From positions 1 through 10,815 of the forward strand of contig JARRQJ010000073.1 of NCBI GenBank assembly GCA_037381915.1: a DNA stretch of 10,815 nucleotides, read 5' to 3'. The position numbers and the translations under genes were made by a program. The notes below the pieces were generated by a model. That model searched no databases. It saw only the letters and a list, made by a program, of their open reading frames with translations, and was not told the DNA's origin. Positions within the stretch are counted from its first letter, which is position 1. Each line of letters opens with the position of its first letter. This document shows positions 1 through 6,437 of this stretch, piece by piece. The stretch comes from JARRQJ01 sp037381915. Lineage in GTDB: Bacteria > Pseudomonadota > Gammaproteobacteria > DRLM01.

Positions 1-111
1 CCATCAGGCCATGATGAAATGTGGTCCACGCACCCAGCCAATGACTGTACTCAAACGAAAAGCTTTCCTGAGTGCAGATCATATCGAGATGCTCGGTCGG
101 TCGGCCAGGTC

Positions 112-135
112 ATTTCCTTACCTATTTCCTTACTT
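112..135. repeat. 12-bp tandem duplication in leader region
   Basis: Two adjacent 12-base units, ATTTCCTTACCT and ATTTCCTTACTT, differ only in the second-last base and are followed by another ATT. They lie about 120 bases before the papain-hydrolase start, in a pyrimidine-rich stretch. Nothing else was recognised in 1-255: a 77-codon ORF here (11-244) resembles no known family. No convincing promoter pair was found. The repeat may be simple slippage. Confidence 0.6.
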
Positions 136-255
136 ATTTAGGTTTGAAACTGCGTTCGCGGATTTAGCTGCTAAACTTCCAAATAACAGTCGGTGCAAAC
201 CGCCCGTCTGGCAAAGTCCTCACATGCCTTGCCGTTTGTTCTAGGGAGAGACACC

Positions 256-2112
256 ATGGCCAGAACTCAGGAAACCCCGTTTAAGAGAAGCCCCGACGAC
301 TACCTGTTGAATGCCCAGCCCGATGTGCCGGATATCCGTGATCATCCCTACGAGCCGGCCCTGATTCAGCTCAAGGCAACCGTCGATCCCCCCGGCAATC
401 TGCATATTCGCAACCAGGGTCGCGAGGGCGCGTGTACCGGGTTCGGTCTGGCGGCAGTGGTCGATATGCTCAATTACCGGCGCAATCACCCCATCGAGGT
501 GAGTGCGCGCATGCTCTATGAAATGGCCAGACGCTTCGACGAATGGCCCGGTGAGGAATACTCCGGGTCAAGCTGCCGTGGCGCCATACGCGGCTGGCGA
601 AACATGGGCGTTTGCACGGAGGAGTTATGGCCCTATGAGGTGAACGACAAATCGCCGCTCACTGCGGAACGCGCCCTGGACGCCCGGGCCAACACTATTG
701 GTGCTTACTATCGCATACAGCGCGAGATTGTCGACTACCATGCGGCACTCAACGAGGTCGGCGCCCTCTATGTGTCCGCCAATGTGCACGAGGGCTGGTC
801 CAAGCAGGCCACTCAAAACGGCGAAATACCCTATAAGGATAAAGCGAGCATAGGGGGCCATGCCTTCGCCATTGTCGGTTACAACAATAAGGGATTCTGG
901 GTTCAGAACTCTTGGGACGAGGATTGGGGCCGCCGCGGTATCGCCCTATGGTACTACGAGGACTGGCATCAAAGTGTCCGCGACGCGTGGGTGGTGCGTT
1001 TGGCCCTGCCCACGCCGCAGATCTTCGGCCTGCCCCCCAGCAAATACCAGCCGCTCGTTGAAAGACCCGAAGAGCTGTTCGAGCGCAGTCCCGCCCGGGC
1101 TGAAATCGCCGGTCATTTTGTCCACCTCGACGACGGCCACTTCCACGACAACGGCCGTTACTGGAGTAATGAGGGCGATGTCGCTGAGACGGTCCATCGT
1201 CTGGCTAAAAGCGACGGCTATGACCATCTGCTCCTGTATGCCCATGGCGGTCTGAACAGCACCAAGGACTCGGCCTGCCGCATAAGCGCCATGAAAGAGA
1301 CATTCAAGGCCAACCGCATCTATCCCTATCACTTCATGTACGATACCGGGCTCATGGAGGAAATCAAGGATGTGGTAATTGGCAAGAAACACGTCGCCCA
1401 GGACCGTGTCGGCGGCATTTCCGAATGGACCGATAAGTACGTGGAGTACCTTTCCCGCCGTCCTGGGCGGGCGCTGTGGCGCGAGATGAAAAGTGGCGCC
1501 AAATCCCCGTTCAATCAGAACGGTGACGGAATGAAATTGATGCGGCTGTTTATGGGTGCCCTCTCCAAGCGCACGGACAAACCCATCAAAGTCCATTTGG
1601 CTGGGCACAGCACTGGAGGCATACTTCTGGCGCATCTGATCAATGCCATGAAACGGGTTGCATGGGAAAGCCCCATTGCCAGCTGCAATCTTTTGGCCCC
1701 CGCCTGCGACGTCGGGTTATTCGAACACAATTACCTGCCTCACCTGGAGGCTGAAGCCACAGGCTTCGGTATTCAGAAGATGACTGTATTCAACCTGAGC
1801 GAGGAATTGGAGCTGGACGACAATGTTGCACAGATCTATCGCAAGTCTCTACTCTATCTGGTCTCCAACGCCTTTGAAGAGAAGGACAGAATGCCCATTG
1901 TTGGGATGCGCTTATTCAGTAAGCACCTTGAAGAGACTTCTTCGGCCCTGCAGTTCTTTTACAGTAGCGGTGACACGCGCAGCGAGTCACCCACCGCCAG
2001 CACATCCCATGGTGGATTCGACAATGATCCTAACACCATGAACAGCGTGCTGATCAATATCTTGGGTCATGAACCTGAGCACAAATTCACCACGGAGATT
2101 CTGAAGTATTAA
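256..2112 (+). CDS. Papain-like (C1) cysteine peptidase fused to alpha/beta hydrolase
   Basis: A 618-residue two-domain enzyme. The first domain (about residues 20-250) is a C1 papain-type peptidase: Q54 (oxyanion) lies six residues before C60 in NQGREGACTGF, as in papain, with H202 in GGHAFAIVGY and N218 in WVQNSWDEDWG. The Trp that usually follows the catalytic Cys is Thr61. The second domain (about 310-618) reads as an alpha/beta hydrolase: an HGGLN strand end at 330-334, nucleophile elbow G-H-S452-T-G, an acidic stretch around 516-522, and a candidate catalytic His585 in SHGGFDND. The ATG at 256 was chosen over an in-frame ATG at 193 because GGGAGAG lies just before it and the domain starts soon after. 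No signal peptide or membrane segment is seen, so it is either cytoplasmic or exported by a leaderless route. It stands alone: the next gene is on the other strand. Substrates cannot be read from sequence. The peptidase assignment is firm, the hydrolase probable. Confidence 0.85.
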   Translation: MARTQETPFKRSPDDYLLNAQPDVPDIRDHPYEPALIQLKATVDPPGNLHIRNQGREGACTGFGLAAVVDMLNYRRNHPIEVSARMLYEMARRFDEWPGEEYSGSSCRGAIRGWRNMGVCTEELWPYEVNDKSPLTAERALDARANTIGAYYRIQREIVDYHAALNEVGALYVSANVHEGWSKQATQNGEIPYKDKASIGGHAFAIVGYNNKGFWVQNSWDEDWGRRGIALWYYEDWHQSVRDAWVVRLALPTPQIFGLPPSKYQPLVERPEELFERSPARAEIAGHFVHLDDGHFHDNGRYWSNEGDVAETVHRLAKSDGYDHLLLYAHGGLNSTKDSACRISAMKETFKANRIYPYHFMYDTGLMEEIKDVVIGKKHVAQDRVGGISEWTDKYVEYLSRRPGRALWREMKSGAKSPFNQNGDGMKLMRLFMGALSKRTDKPIKVHLAGHSTGGILLAHLINAMKRVAWESPIASCNLLAPACDVGLFEHNYLPHLEAEATGFGIQKMTVFNLSEELELDDNVAQIYRKSLLYLVSNAFEEKDRMPIVGMRLFSKHLEETSSALQFFYSSGDTRSESPTASTSHGGFDNDPNTMNSVLINILGHEPEHKFTTEILKY

Positions 2113-2145
2113 ATTATTGCACTCTTGTTATACGTCAGTTATATG

Positions 2146-2174
2146 TGCACAGCAGACGGGGTGACTGCTCTGCA
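2146..2174 (+). terminator. Hairpin after papain-hydrolase gene, possible terminator
   Basis: TGCA-C-AGCAG pairs with CTGCT-C-TGCA around a 9-base loop (ACGGGGTGA), giving 9 pairs with one C-C mismatch. It lies 34 bases after the stop codon, but only TTAA follows rather than a run of T, so intrinsic termination would be weak. It may simply be a chance fold or part of the repeat debris downstream. Confidence 0.3.
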
Positions 2175-2199
2175 TTAAGACAATGCGAAAGCACATAGG

Positions 2200-2246
2200 G
2201 GACGGTGACAATTGGTTCTCGTTCGTATTTTCACTTGTCACCATCC
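2200..2246. repeat. Inverted repeat, probable end of transposase-associated element
   Basis: GGACGGTGACAA (2200-2211) and TTGTCACCATCC (2235-2246) are inverted copies matching at 11 of 12 positions, separated by 23 bases. The right arm overlaps the end of the transposase remnant reading leftwards. GTCACC-type inverted repeats commonly border REP-associated transposase genes, so I read this as the surviving far end of such an element. That link is inference. Confidence 0.5.
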
Positions 2247-2359
2247 TCTTTCTGCGAGTACTTCATGACCTCTAGTATTGGGACTGGGGACTCGGTGAGG
2301 CGCCCCTGATTCACATCGCAGGGCATACCCGCCATATACATACGGGGTTTTCCAGGCAT
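2231..2359 (-). pseudogene. N-terminal remnant of REP-associated (IS200-like Y1) transposase
   Basis: The leftward frame from the ATG at 2359 begins MPGKPRMYMAGMPCDVNQG, which resembles the start of REP-associated tyrosine transposases (typically MPRKPRxYLPGIPCHVIQRG). After about 20 residues the resemblance stops, and the frame ends at residue 42. The HUH motif, the catalytic Tyr and the rest of a roughly 200-residue enzyme are absent. AGGA lies seven bases before the ATG, as for a once functional start. The same frame is open further upstream (to a TTG at 2422) without recognisable content. It sits just after the stop of the GGDEF gene and ends within the inverted repeat at 2200-2246, consistent with an internally deleted element. 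Family recognition is from memory of the N-terminal motif and rests on a short stretch. Confidence 0.5.
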
Positions 2360-2440
2360 GGCCAATTCCTTTTTACCAATAAGAATGCCGCTTCCCGCAA
2401 CCTTCAGAATCTGGCGCACCAACTCGCTAGATGCAAATGA

Positions 2441-3469
2441 TTAACAGTTGTTACCGACCCGGTTGTACTTCTCTTGCTTATCCTTGTAAAGCGCCTGATC
2501 CGCCTGCTCCAGCATATTAGCCAACACCTTGACCGAATACGTATACTTGGCTCTCCCAATTGAGATATCAACACTCACCATTTGCCCACTTGAAAGAGCA
2601 ATAGGCCTACGAACGGATTCAGCCATTCGTTTGGAAAGTGGTTCGTCAGAATCATCATCATTTTGACGCAAAAATAAAGCAAATTCGTCACCGCCAAATC
2701 GCGCCAGAAGATCTTCCGCACGTACGAGCGCTTTCATGCGGCGCGCCACCTCGCACAGGACTTCATCACCAGCGGCATGGCCAAAAGTGTCATTGACCGT
2801 TTTGAAGCCATCCAAGTCCATATAGAGTATAGAAAACGGTTGCCCCGTACGTCTTGCGTGAGAGATTTCAGCGGCGACGGTCTTTTCGAACTGTGCCCTG
2901 TTAGCTAATCCGGTCAAATAATCCGTAGTAGCCGCATGAGTCAACATATTGGTGCGTTGCCGGCTGTCCAGTGCGGCAACCACCAATGAAGACAGATCAC
3001 CAAGCAGCTCTCTCTGACTGGAATCGAGCTGTCGCGGGGCTGAATCTACAACAGCGATGGTGCCGAGCACATGACCATCTCGGTCTACCAAAGGCAGACC
3101 TGCGTAAAAGCGGAGTTTAGGGGCGCGGATGACCAATGGGTTATTCTGAAAGCGAGAATCAAGAGTCAGGTCTTCAATAACTAGCGGTTCACCAGCCCGC
3201 ATAGATGAACGGACGCAGAACGCGATCTGACGATGTAGCTGAGGCACCCCTCGGCCAATACGCGATTTAAACCATAGCCGATTGGAATCTCGAAGCTCGA
3301 TCACTACCGCCCCTGCATTCAGTGCATGAAAAGCGACACGTATTAATATATCAAAATTCACTTCTGGCACCGTGTCGAGGATGTCGTAACGACGAAGAGC
3401 CGCCAATCTCTGTGCTTCATTAGTAGGAATGGGAGATTGCATATTACGGCTGGTCATTGTATGCGTCAT
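2441..3469 (-). CDS. GAF-GGDEF diguanylate cyclase
   Basis: A 342-residue cytoplasmic signalling enzyme predicted to make cyclic di-GMP from two GTP. A GAF-type sensor domain covers about residues 20-168 (RYDILDTVPE entry, IAFCVRSSM, LRFYAGLPLVDRDGHVLGTIAVVD). The GGDEF domain covers about 178-338, with DYLTGLANR, metal-binding D218 in MDLDGFK, substrate-contact N226, and an intact GGDEF at 259-263. R250-A-E-D253, five residues earlier, is a canonical RxxD inhibitory site, so product feedback is expected. No membrane segment or EAL domain is present. This GAF subtype is usual in stand-alone cyclases; its ligand is unknown. Start choice is uncertain: GAGGG directly abuts the ATG at 3469, whereas the in-frame ATG at 3457 would leave 12 bases after it. 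The gene is more AT-rich than the transport operon and appears monocistronic. The region after DISIGR is slightly divergent from consensus but ends normally (EQADQALYKDK). Confidence 0.93.
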   Translation of the reverse strand: MTHTMTSRNMQSPIPTNEAQRLAALRRYDILDTVPEVNFDILIRVAFHALNAGAVVIELRDSNRLWFKSRIGRGVPQLHRQIAFCVRSSMRAGEPLVIEDLTLDSRFQNNPLVIRAPKLRFYAGLPLVDRDGHVLGTIAVVDSAPRQLDSSQRELLGDLSSLVVAALDSRQRTNMLTHAATTDYLTGLANRAQFEKTVAAEISHARRTGQPFSILYMDLDGFKTVNDTFGHAAGDEVLCEVARRMKALVRAEDLLARFGGDEFALFLRQNDDDSDEPLSKRMAESVRRPIALSSGQMVSVDISIGRAKYTYSVKVLANMLEQADQALYKDKQEKYNRVGNNC

Positions 3470-3800
3470 CCCTCAATCAAGGGCTATCACATTCAGAATG
3501 ATGTCATGAACGAGCTTTCACCACCGCATCCCGGACAGGCGCGGACAGCACGCCCGAGTAATACCAATGGGAAGTAAGCGGGAGCTATCTCATCGCCCGT
3601 CTATAGAGGACGGCCGAGAACTCCAGTGTCGTGGTGCACCCATCCATGGTCACCCTTCGCGATGTTCCTAATAGTTGCATTGAATCGAAATATATCTATG
3701 ACGTCTATACAGGCTGCCACGTACGTAGTAGCGCGTATCGCCAGCGTAAATTCTCTCTGACCCGGGTTTCTCACCCATTCTTTAGATCAAAGGAGATTAA
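3470..3800. other. Gene-poor spacer upstream of the cyclase
   Basis: No recognisable gene in these 330 bases. The first 160 bases should hold the cyclase promoter, but I could not point to a convincing -35/-10 pair. CCGTC-TATAGAG-GACGG near 3600 is a small 5-bp hairpin. CTCTGACCCGGG near 3757 and TAGATCAAAGG (3783-3793) are partial matches to the repeat arms further right (3948-4067), suggesting that the area was built from repeat debris. The ORF ending at 3951 is open through part of this stretch, but its sequence here looks non-coding. Confidence 0.5.
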
Positions 3801-3951
3801 ATTAAAGCATGGAGCAAAGCCTGTCCCCATTGCACTTTACGACGTGGCATTTCAACTCGCTACCGTTCCCGCACCTCCTGCACTCATACTTTTTGGCGTC
3901 GGCTTGGCAGGAATCGGCTTTGCGCAACAAGCAAGAAGAAAGGCTGGCTAG
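3631..3951 (+). CDS. Short ORF ending in PEP-CTERM-like sorting signal, probable gene remnant
   Basis: The 106-codon frame ends with VPAPPALILFGVGLAGIGF followed by a basic tail (AQQARRKAG, stop). This is the layout of a PEP-CTERM signal: a V-P-x-P motif (residues 79-82), a hydrophobic helix, then Arg/Lys. In this family such tails are recognised by an exosortase and removed at the cell envelope. Residues before about 65 look unlike a secreted protein: there is no signal peptide, composition is odd, and no clear ribosome site precedes the ATG at 3631. I therefore think the tail is what survives of a larger exported protein and that the upstream frame is fortuitous. TAGATCAAA repeats flank the tail-coding part (3784-3792 and 3949-3957), the second overlapping its stop codon, which fits mobile debris. 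The tail is well supported; an expressed protein is not. Confidence 0.4.
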   Translation: MVHPSMVTLRDVPNSCIESKYIYDVYTGCHVRSSAYRQRKFSLTRVSHPFFRSKEIKLKHGAKPVPIALYDVAFQLATVPAPPALILFGVGLAGIGFAQQARRKAG

Positions 3952-4067
3952 ATCAAAAGGGATAGGAGTCGAACGGAATGAAATAGACTCGGAGATAATC
4001 TCACCTCAACTATGAAACTCAGCAGCGATTACCTGAATTGCAATCGAGTCTGACCCCTTTGATCTAG
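3948..4067. repeat. 120-bp segment bounded by imperfect inverted repeats
   Basis: The left arm begins CTAGATCAAAAGGG (3948-3961) and runs to GGAGTC at 3970. The right arm (4046-4067) is GAGTCTGACCCC followed by TTTGATCTAG, the reverse complement of the left arm apart from a one-base length change in the A run and a few mismatches in the middle. About 75 bases of unremarkable sequence lie between. The left arm overlaps the stop of the PEP-CTERM-like ORF, and the right arm abuts the msrB scrap. A partial extra copy, TAGATCAAAGG, lies at 3783. It looks like a small non-autonomous repeat element; no transposase lies inside. Confidence 0.6.
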
Positions 4068-4187
4068 ATGTATGTTGGCCGCGCGCTTCTCCGCGGCCGA
4101 GCTCGTCGGGAAAGGCTTGCCGTCGGCGACGAACTCAAGCAATACCGAGTTGATGCAATAGCGCTGGCCGGTCGGCGGCGGACCGTC
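4068..4187 (-). pseudogene. msrB: C-terminal fragment of peptide-methionine (R)-S-oxide reductase (MsrB)
   Basis: Reading leftwards from 4187 the frame gives DGPPPTGQRYCINSVLLEF, followed by VADGKPFP. This matches the MsrB C-terminus (DGPPPTGxRYCINSxxLxF), including the catalytic Cys of the RYCIN motif (codon 4155-4157). MsrB repairs methionine-R-sulfoxide in proteins. Everything N-terminal, about 100 residues with the zinc-binding Cys pairs, is missing: the same frame meets a stop just upstream, inside the lipoprotein gene's last codons. Past KPFP the frame runs through a GC hairpin (4077-4098) into the repeat arm and stops at 4029-4031. The fragment lies eight bases after the lipoprotein stop, in another frame but on the same strand. 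It is GC-rich like the operon, so msrB may once have followed it. It cannot encode a working enzyme. Confidence 0.65.
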
Positions 4188-4195
4188 ATCAGTTG

Positions 4196-4801
4196 TCAGC
4201 GTTCAGCTGTCGTTTCTGCGCAAAACTTTGCTACCTGATCGAGTAGGCGTCCAAGCGCCCGGTTCGTGGCGATCACGCCGCCGTAAGGGTCATCGCTCGG
4301 TGCAACCTCGGTCTCGTCGAATTCGGTCGAGGCAAGCACGCGCCGACCCCTGATGTCAATCAGCTGCGCCTGCAAGGTGAATTGAACGCGACTCGGCCGC
4401 ATACTGAAATCTTGCTGCAGGCGCACGATCTCGGTGTCGAGCCGAAGGTCGGCGGCGGCGAGGCTCGGCGCCTGCACCACAGCTCGAAAGGCGCCGGATT
4501 GCTCGACCGCTTGCACGAGCAGCGGCGCCAGCATGTTCGCCGGCGTGTCCACCCAGCGATTCTTGGCGAAATATGCCAGCTGGTCCGCGCGCTGCGTGTA
4601 AGCCATCTGCGGCGTATCGAATCCGGGCCACGCGCGCGGCACCGTGACTTCGAGTACGAGGTCGTGCTTCGGCCGCGGCGTGCCGGCCGCGGGCATGGCC
4701 TCGAGAACATAGATGTTGGTGTGATCGGCTTGCGGCGGCGGCAGTGGCGCGCAGGCGGCGAGCAGCGCCAACGCGGCGAATGTGGCTCCCGCGCGCTTCA
4801 C
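4196..4801 (-). CDS. PqiC-like ABC transport auxiliary lipoprotein
   Basis: A 201-residue lipoprotein of the ABC-type transport auxiliary family (PqiC / former DUF330). It has a short positive start (MKR), a hydrophobic signal and a lipobox L14-A-A-C17; residue 18 is Ala rather than Asp, so Lol sorting to the outer membrane is expected. The conserved family block falls at about residues 67-95: AYTQRADQLAYFAKNRWVDTP, then ANMLAPLL. The start is a GTG at 4801 that overlaps the preceding gene's TGA as GTGA, implying translational coupling. As last gene of the operon it should be the outer-membrane partner of the MCE protein, receiving or handing over lipid at the end of the periplasmic bridge. 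Length is normal for the family. Immediately downstream is an msrB scrap rather than a terminator. Confidence 0.9.
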   Translation of the reverse strand: MKRAGATFAALALLAACAPLPPPQADHTNIYVLEAMPAAGTPRPKHDLVLEVTVPRAWPGFDTPQMAYTQRADQLAYFAKNRWVDTPANMLAPLLVQAVEQSGAFRAVVQAPSLAAADLRLDTEIVRLQQDFSMRPSRVQFTLQAQLIDIRGRRVLASTEFDETEVAPSDDPYGGVIATNRALGRLLDQVAKFCAETTAER

Positions 4802-5661
4802 TCGCCCGGCCCCGGCTGGGCCGCGGGCTTGCCGCGCACCAGCACTGAAGGATTACGCTCGAGCTGGTCGCTGAAGCGGCGCAGCGACGCCGTCAGTTCC
4901 CGCAGTTCTGCAACCAGTTGACGCACCTCGGGCATGGCTTGGGCGCCCTCGCTGGACATGCGGTCGAACGCCTCGACGCCACCCCGCGCGCGCTCAACAA
5001 GCCCTGACAGCTCGCGGCTCAAGCGCGCGGCGTTCTTCATCGTGCGCGCCGCATTCGCCACGCCGGCATCGATGGTCTGCGAGCGCGCCGCCAGCGTCCG
5101 CGAGACGAGCGCAAGGTTGGCAAGCGTCTGCTTGACCGCGGCGCGGTTATCTTTGTCGAGTAGTGCGTTCAGGTTGCTGCTGCTGCGGGTCAGACTGTCG
5201 ATCAGCGTCGTCAGCGCGGCGTCCGTGCGCACTAACAACGAGGGCGGTCCGGTCGGAATCACCGGGTAGGGTTCTCCGGGTTTCGCCCGCAGCGGGGGTG
5301 AATCGCGGGTGCCTCCGGTCAACTCGACGTACGCGATGCCGGTCAATCCCTGGGTGCGAAGCACCGCGACGGTGTCCTGCTTGATCGGGGTGCCACGCTC
5401 GATATCGAGCGTGAGCTTGACCTCTTCGACGTTGTCGCGCGCAAGCGCGATGCGGCGCACGCGCCCAACATGAACGCCATGGTAACCAACCCATCCATCC
5501 GGACTCAGGCCGGCGACCGACTCTTTCATATACACTACATACGTATCGAAGGCCGTACCGTATGATTTGTCGCTGCTCAGCCACAGCACGCCGCCGATGA
5601 GTGCCGCGCTGAGCAACAGCACGAACGCGCCGACCAGTGCGAAATTCACTTTTGTTTCCAT
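4798..5661 (-). CDS. MlaD-family MCE domain lipid transport protein
   Basis: A 287-residue inner-membrane protein facing the periplasm. Residues 6-28 form one N-terminal membrane anchor (FALVGAFVLLLSAALIGGVLW). A single MCE domain follows at about 38-117, including GLSPDGWVGYHGVHVGRVRRI and ending in the typical LRTQGLTGIAYVELTGG. Residues 140-270 are Ala/Leu/Arg-rich and predicted mostly helical, as in MCE proteins whose C-terminal helices extend a hydrophobic channel. The start at 5661 is chosen because METKVNFALVG is the family's usual beginning; the in-frame extension to 5805 is the ATPase gene read in another frame. GAGCAGG precedes the ATG. The gene overlaps the upstream ATPase gene by 16 bases and the downstream lipoprotein gene by 4. 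It should assemble as a hexameric ring on the permease and pass lipids toward the lipoprotein. At 287 residues it is longer than E. coli MlaD (about 180), from the helical tail. Confidence 0.92.
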   Translation of the reverse strand: METKVNFALVGAFVLLLSAALIGGVLWLSSDKSYGTAFDTYVVYMKESVAGLSPDGWVGYHGVHVGRVRRIALARDNVEEVKLTLDIERGTPIKQDTVAVLRTQGLTGIAYVELTGGTRDSPPLRAKPGEPYPVIPTGPPSLLVRTDAALTTLIDSLTRSSSNLNALLDKDNRAAVKQTLANLALVSRTLAARSQTIDAGVANAARTMKNAARLSRELSGLVERARGGVEAFDRMSSEGAQAMPEVRQLVAELRELTASLRRFSDQLERNPSVLVRGKPAAQPGPGE

Positions 5662-6437
5662 GCCTGCTCGCGCGCGGCGCGACCGCGCGGCCCATAGAAG
5701 TATTCCCGAATCAGCGGATGCCCGGAGCGGGCGAGCGCAGCCATCGTGCCGATATCCACAATCCGGCCCCCGTCGAGCACTGCGACCCGGTCGGCCGTTC
5801 GCCACAGCAGGTCGATGTCGTGGGTCGACATCATAATAGTAAGCCCGAGCGCGTCGCGCAGGTTGCGTACCAGCTCGTCGATGCCCTCGGCACTCAGCGG
5901 ATCGAGGCCCGCGGTCGGTTCGTCGAGAAAAAGCAGTTCCGGATCGAGCGCCATCGCGCGCGCCATCGCGGCGCGCTTGCGCATGCCCCCGGAGAGTTCA
6001 TTCGGGTACTTGGGTCCGGCGTCGACGGGCAAGCCGGCAAGCGCGATCTTGAGCGCGGCGATTTCCTCGATGAAGCGCGTGTCGAGCGGAGTATGCTCGT
6101 GTAGCACCATGCCGACATTTTCGGCCACTGTGAGCGAACTGAACAGCGCACCGCGCTCGAACATCACGCCCCAGCGGCGGCGCAACGGCAGCGCCTCCTC
6201 GTCGCTCAGCCCCACTACCTCGAGCCCAAACACGCGGATCGAGCCCGACGTAGGCGATTGTAGTGCGATCGTCTCGCGAAGCAGCGTCGACTTGCCGCAG
6301 CCGCTCGCTCCAACCAACGCGAAGATCTCGCTGCGCTGTATCGAGAAGCTCACGTCCTCGTGTACCACCGTGGTACCGAAACGCGTATTCAGCCCGCGAA
6401 TGTCCACGACGGGATCGGTCGGCGGCGCGGCGTTCAT
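5646..6437 (-). CDS. MlaF-like ABC transporter ATP-binding protein
   Basis: A 263-residue cytoplasmic ATPase that powers the lipid transporter. Visible motifs are Walker A GASGCGKST (43-51), signature LSGGM (148-152), Walker B LLFLDEP (168-174, catalytic E173), D-loop GLDP and switch His206 in STHD. The LSGGM signature with RKRAAMARA, plus GALFSSLTVAENV, marks the Mla/MCE-associated subfamily. The Q-loop position reads VMFERGALF: residue 94 is Glu (GAG) where MlaF and most ABC ATPases have Gln. Sequence alone cannot tell whether this is tolerated or subfamily-typical. The gene starts inside the end of the permease gene (ATGA overlap, 6434-6437) and overlaps the MCE gene by 16 bases, so it is translationally coupled on both sides. 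Length is normal. Confidence 0.94.
   Translation of the reverse strand: MNAAPPTDPVVDIRGLNTRFGTTVVHEDVSFSIQRSEIFALVGASGCGKSTLLRETIALQSPTSGSIRVFGLEVVGLSDEEALPLRRRWGVMFERGALFSSLTVAENVGMVLHEHTPLDTRFIEEIAALKIALAGLPVDAGPKYPNELSGGMRKRAAMARAMALDPELLFLDEPTAGLDPLSAEGIDELVRNLRDALGLTIMMSTHDIDLLWRTADRVAVLDGGRIVDIGTMAALARSGHPLIREYFYGPRGRAAREQAWKQK

Noticed and set aside
11..244. 77-codon rightward ORF at the window start
   Set aside because: No ribosome site, atypical composition, contains the 12-bp tandem repeat, and resembles no known protein.
946..1635. 229-codon leftward ORF inside the papain-hydrolase gene
   Set aside because: Antisense to a gene with recognisable catalytic motifs; no motifs of its own.
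3809..4015. 68-codon rightward ORF overlapping the PEP-CTERM-like tail
   Set aside because: Other frame of the same DNA; AAAGGAG lies upstream but the product has no recognisable feature and runs into the repeat arm.
4077..4098. 7-bp GC hairpin GGCCGCG/CGCGGCC as terminator of the transport operon
   Set aside because: No T-run follows in the leftward direction and it lies within the msrB-derived frame; probably composition-driven.
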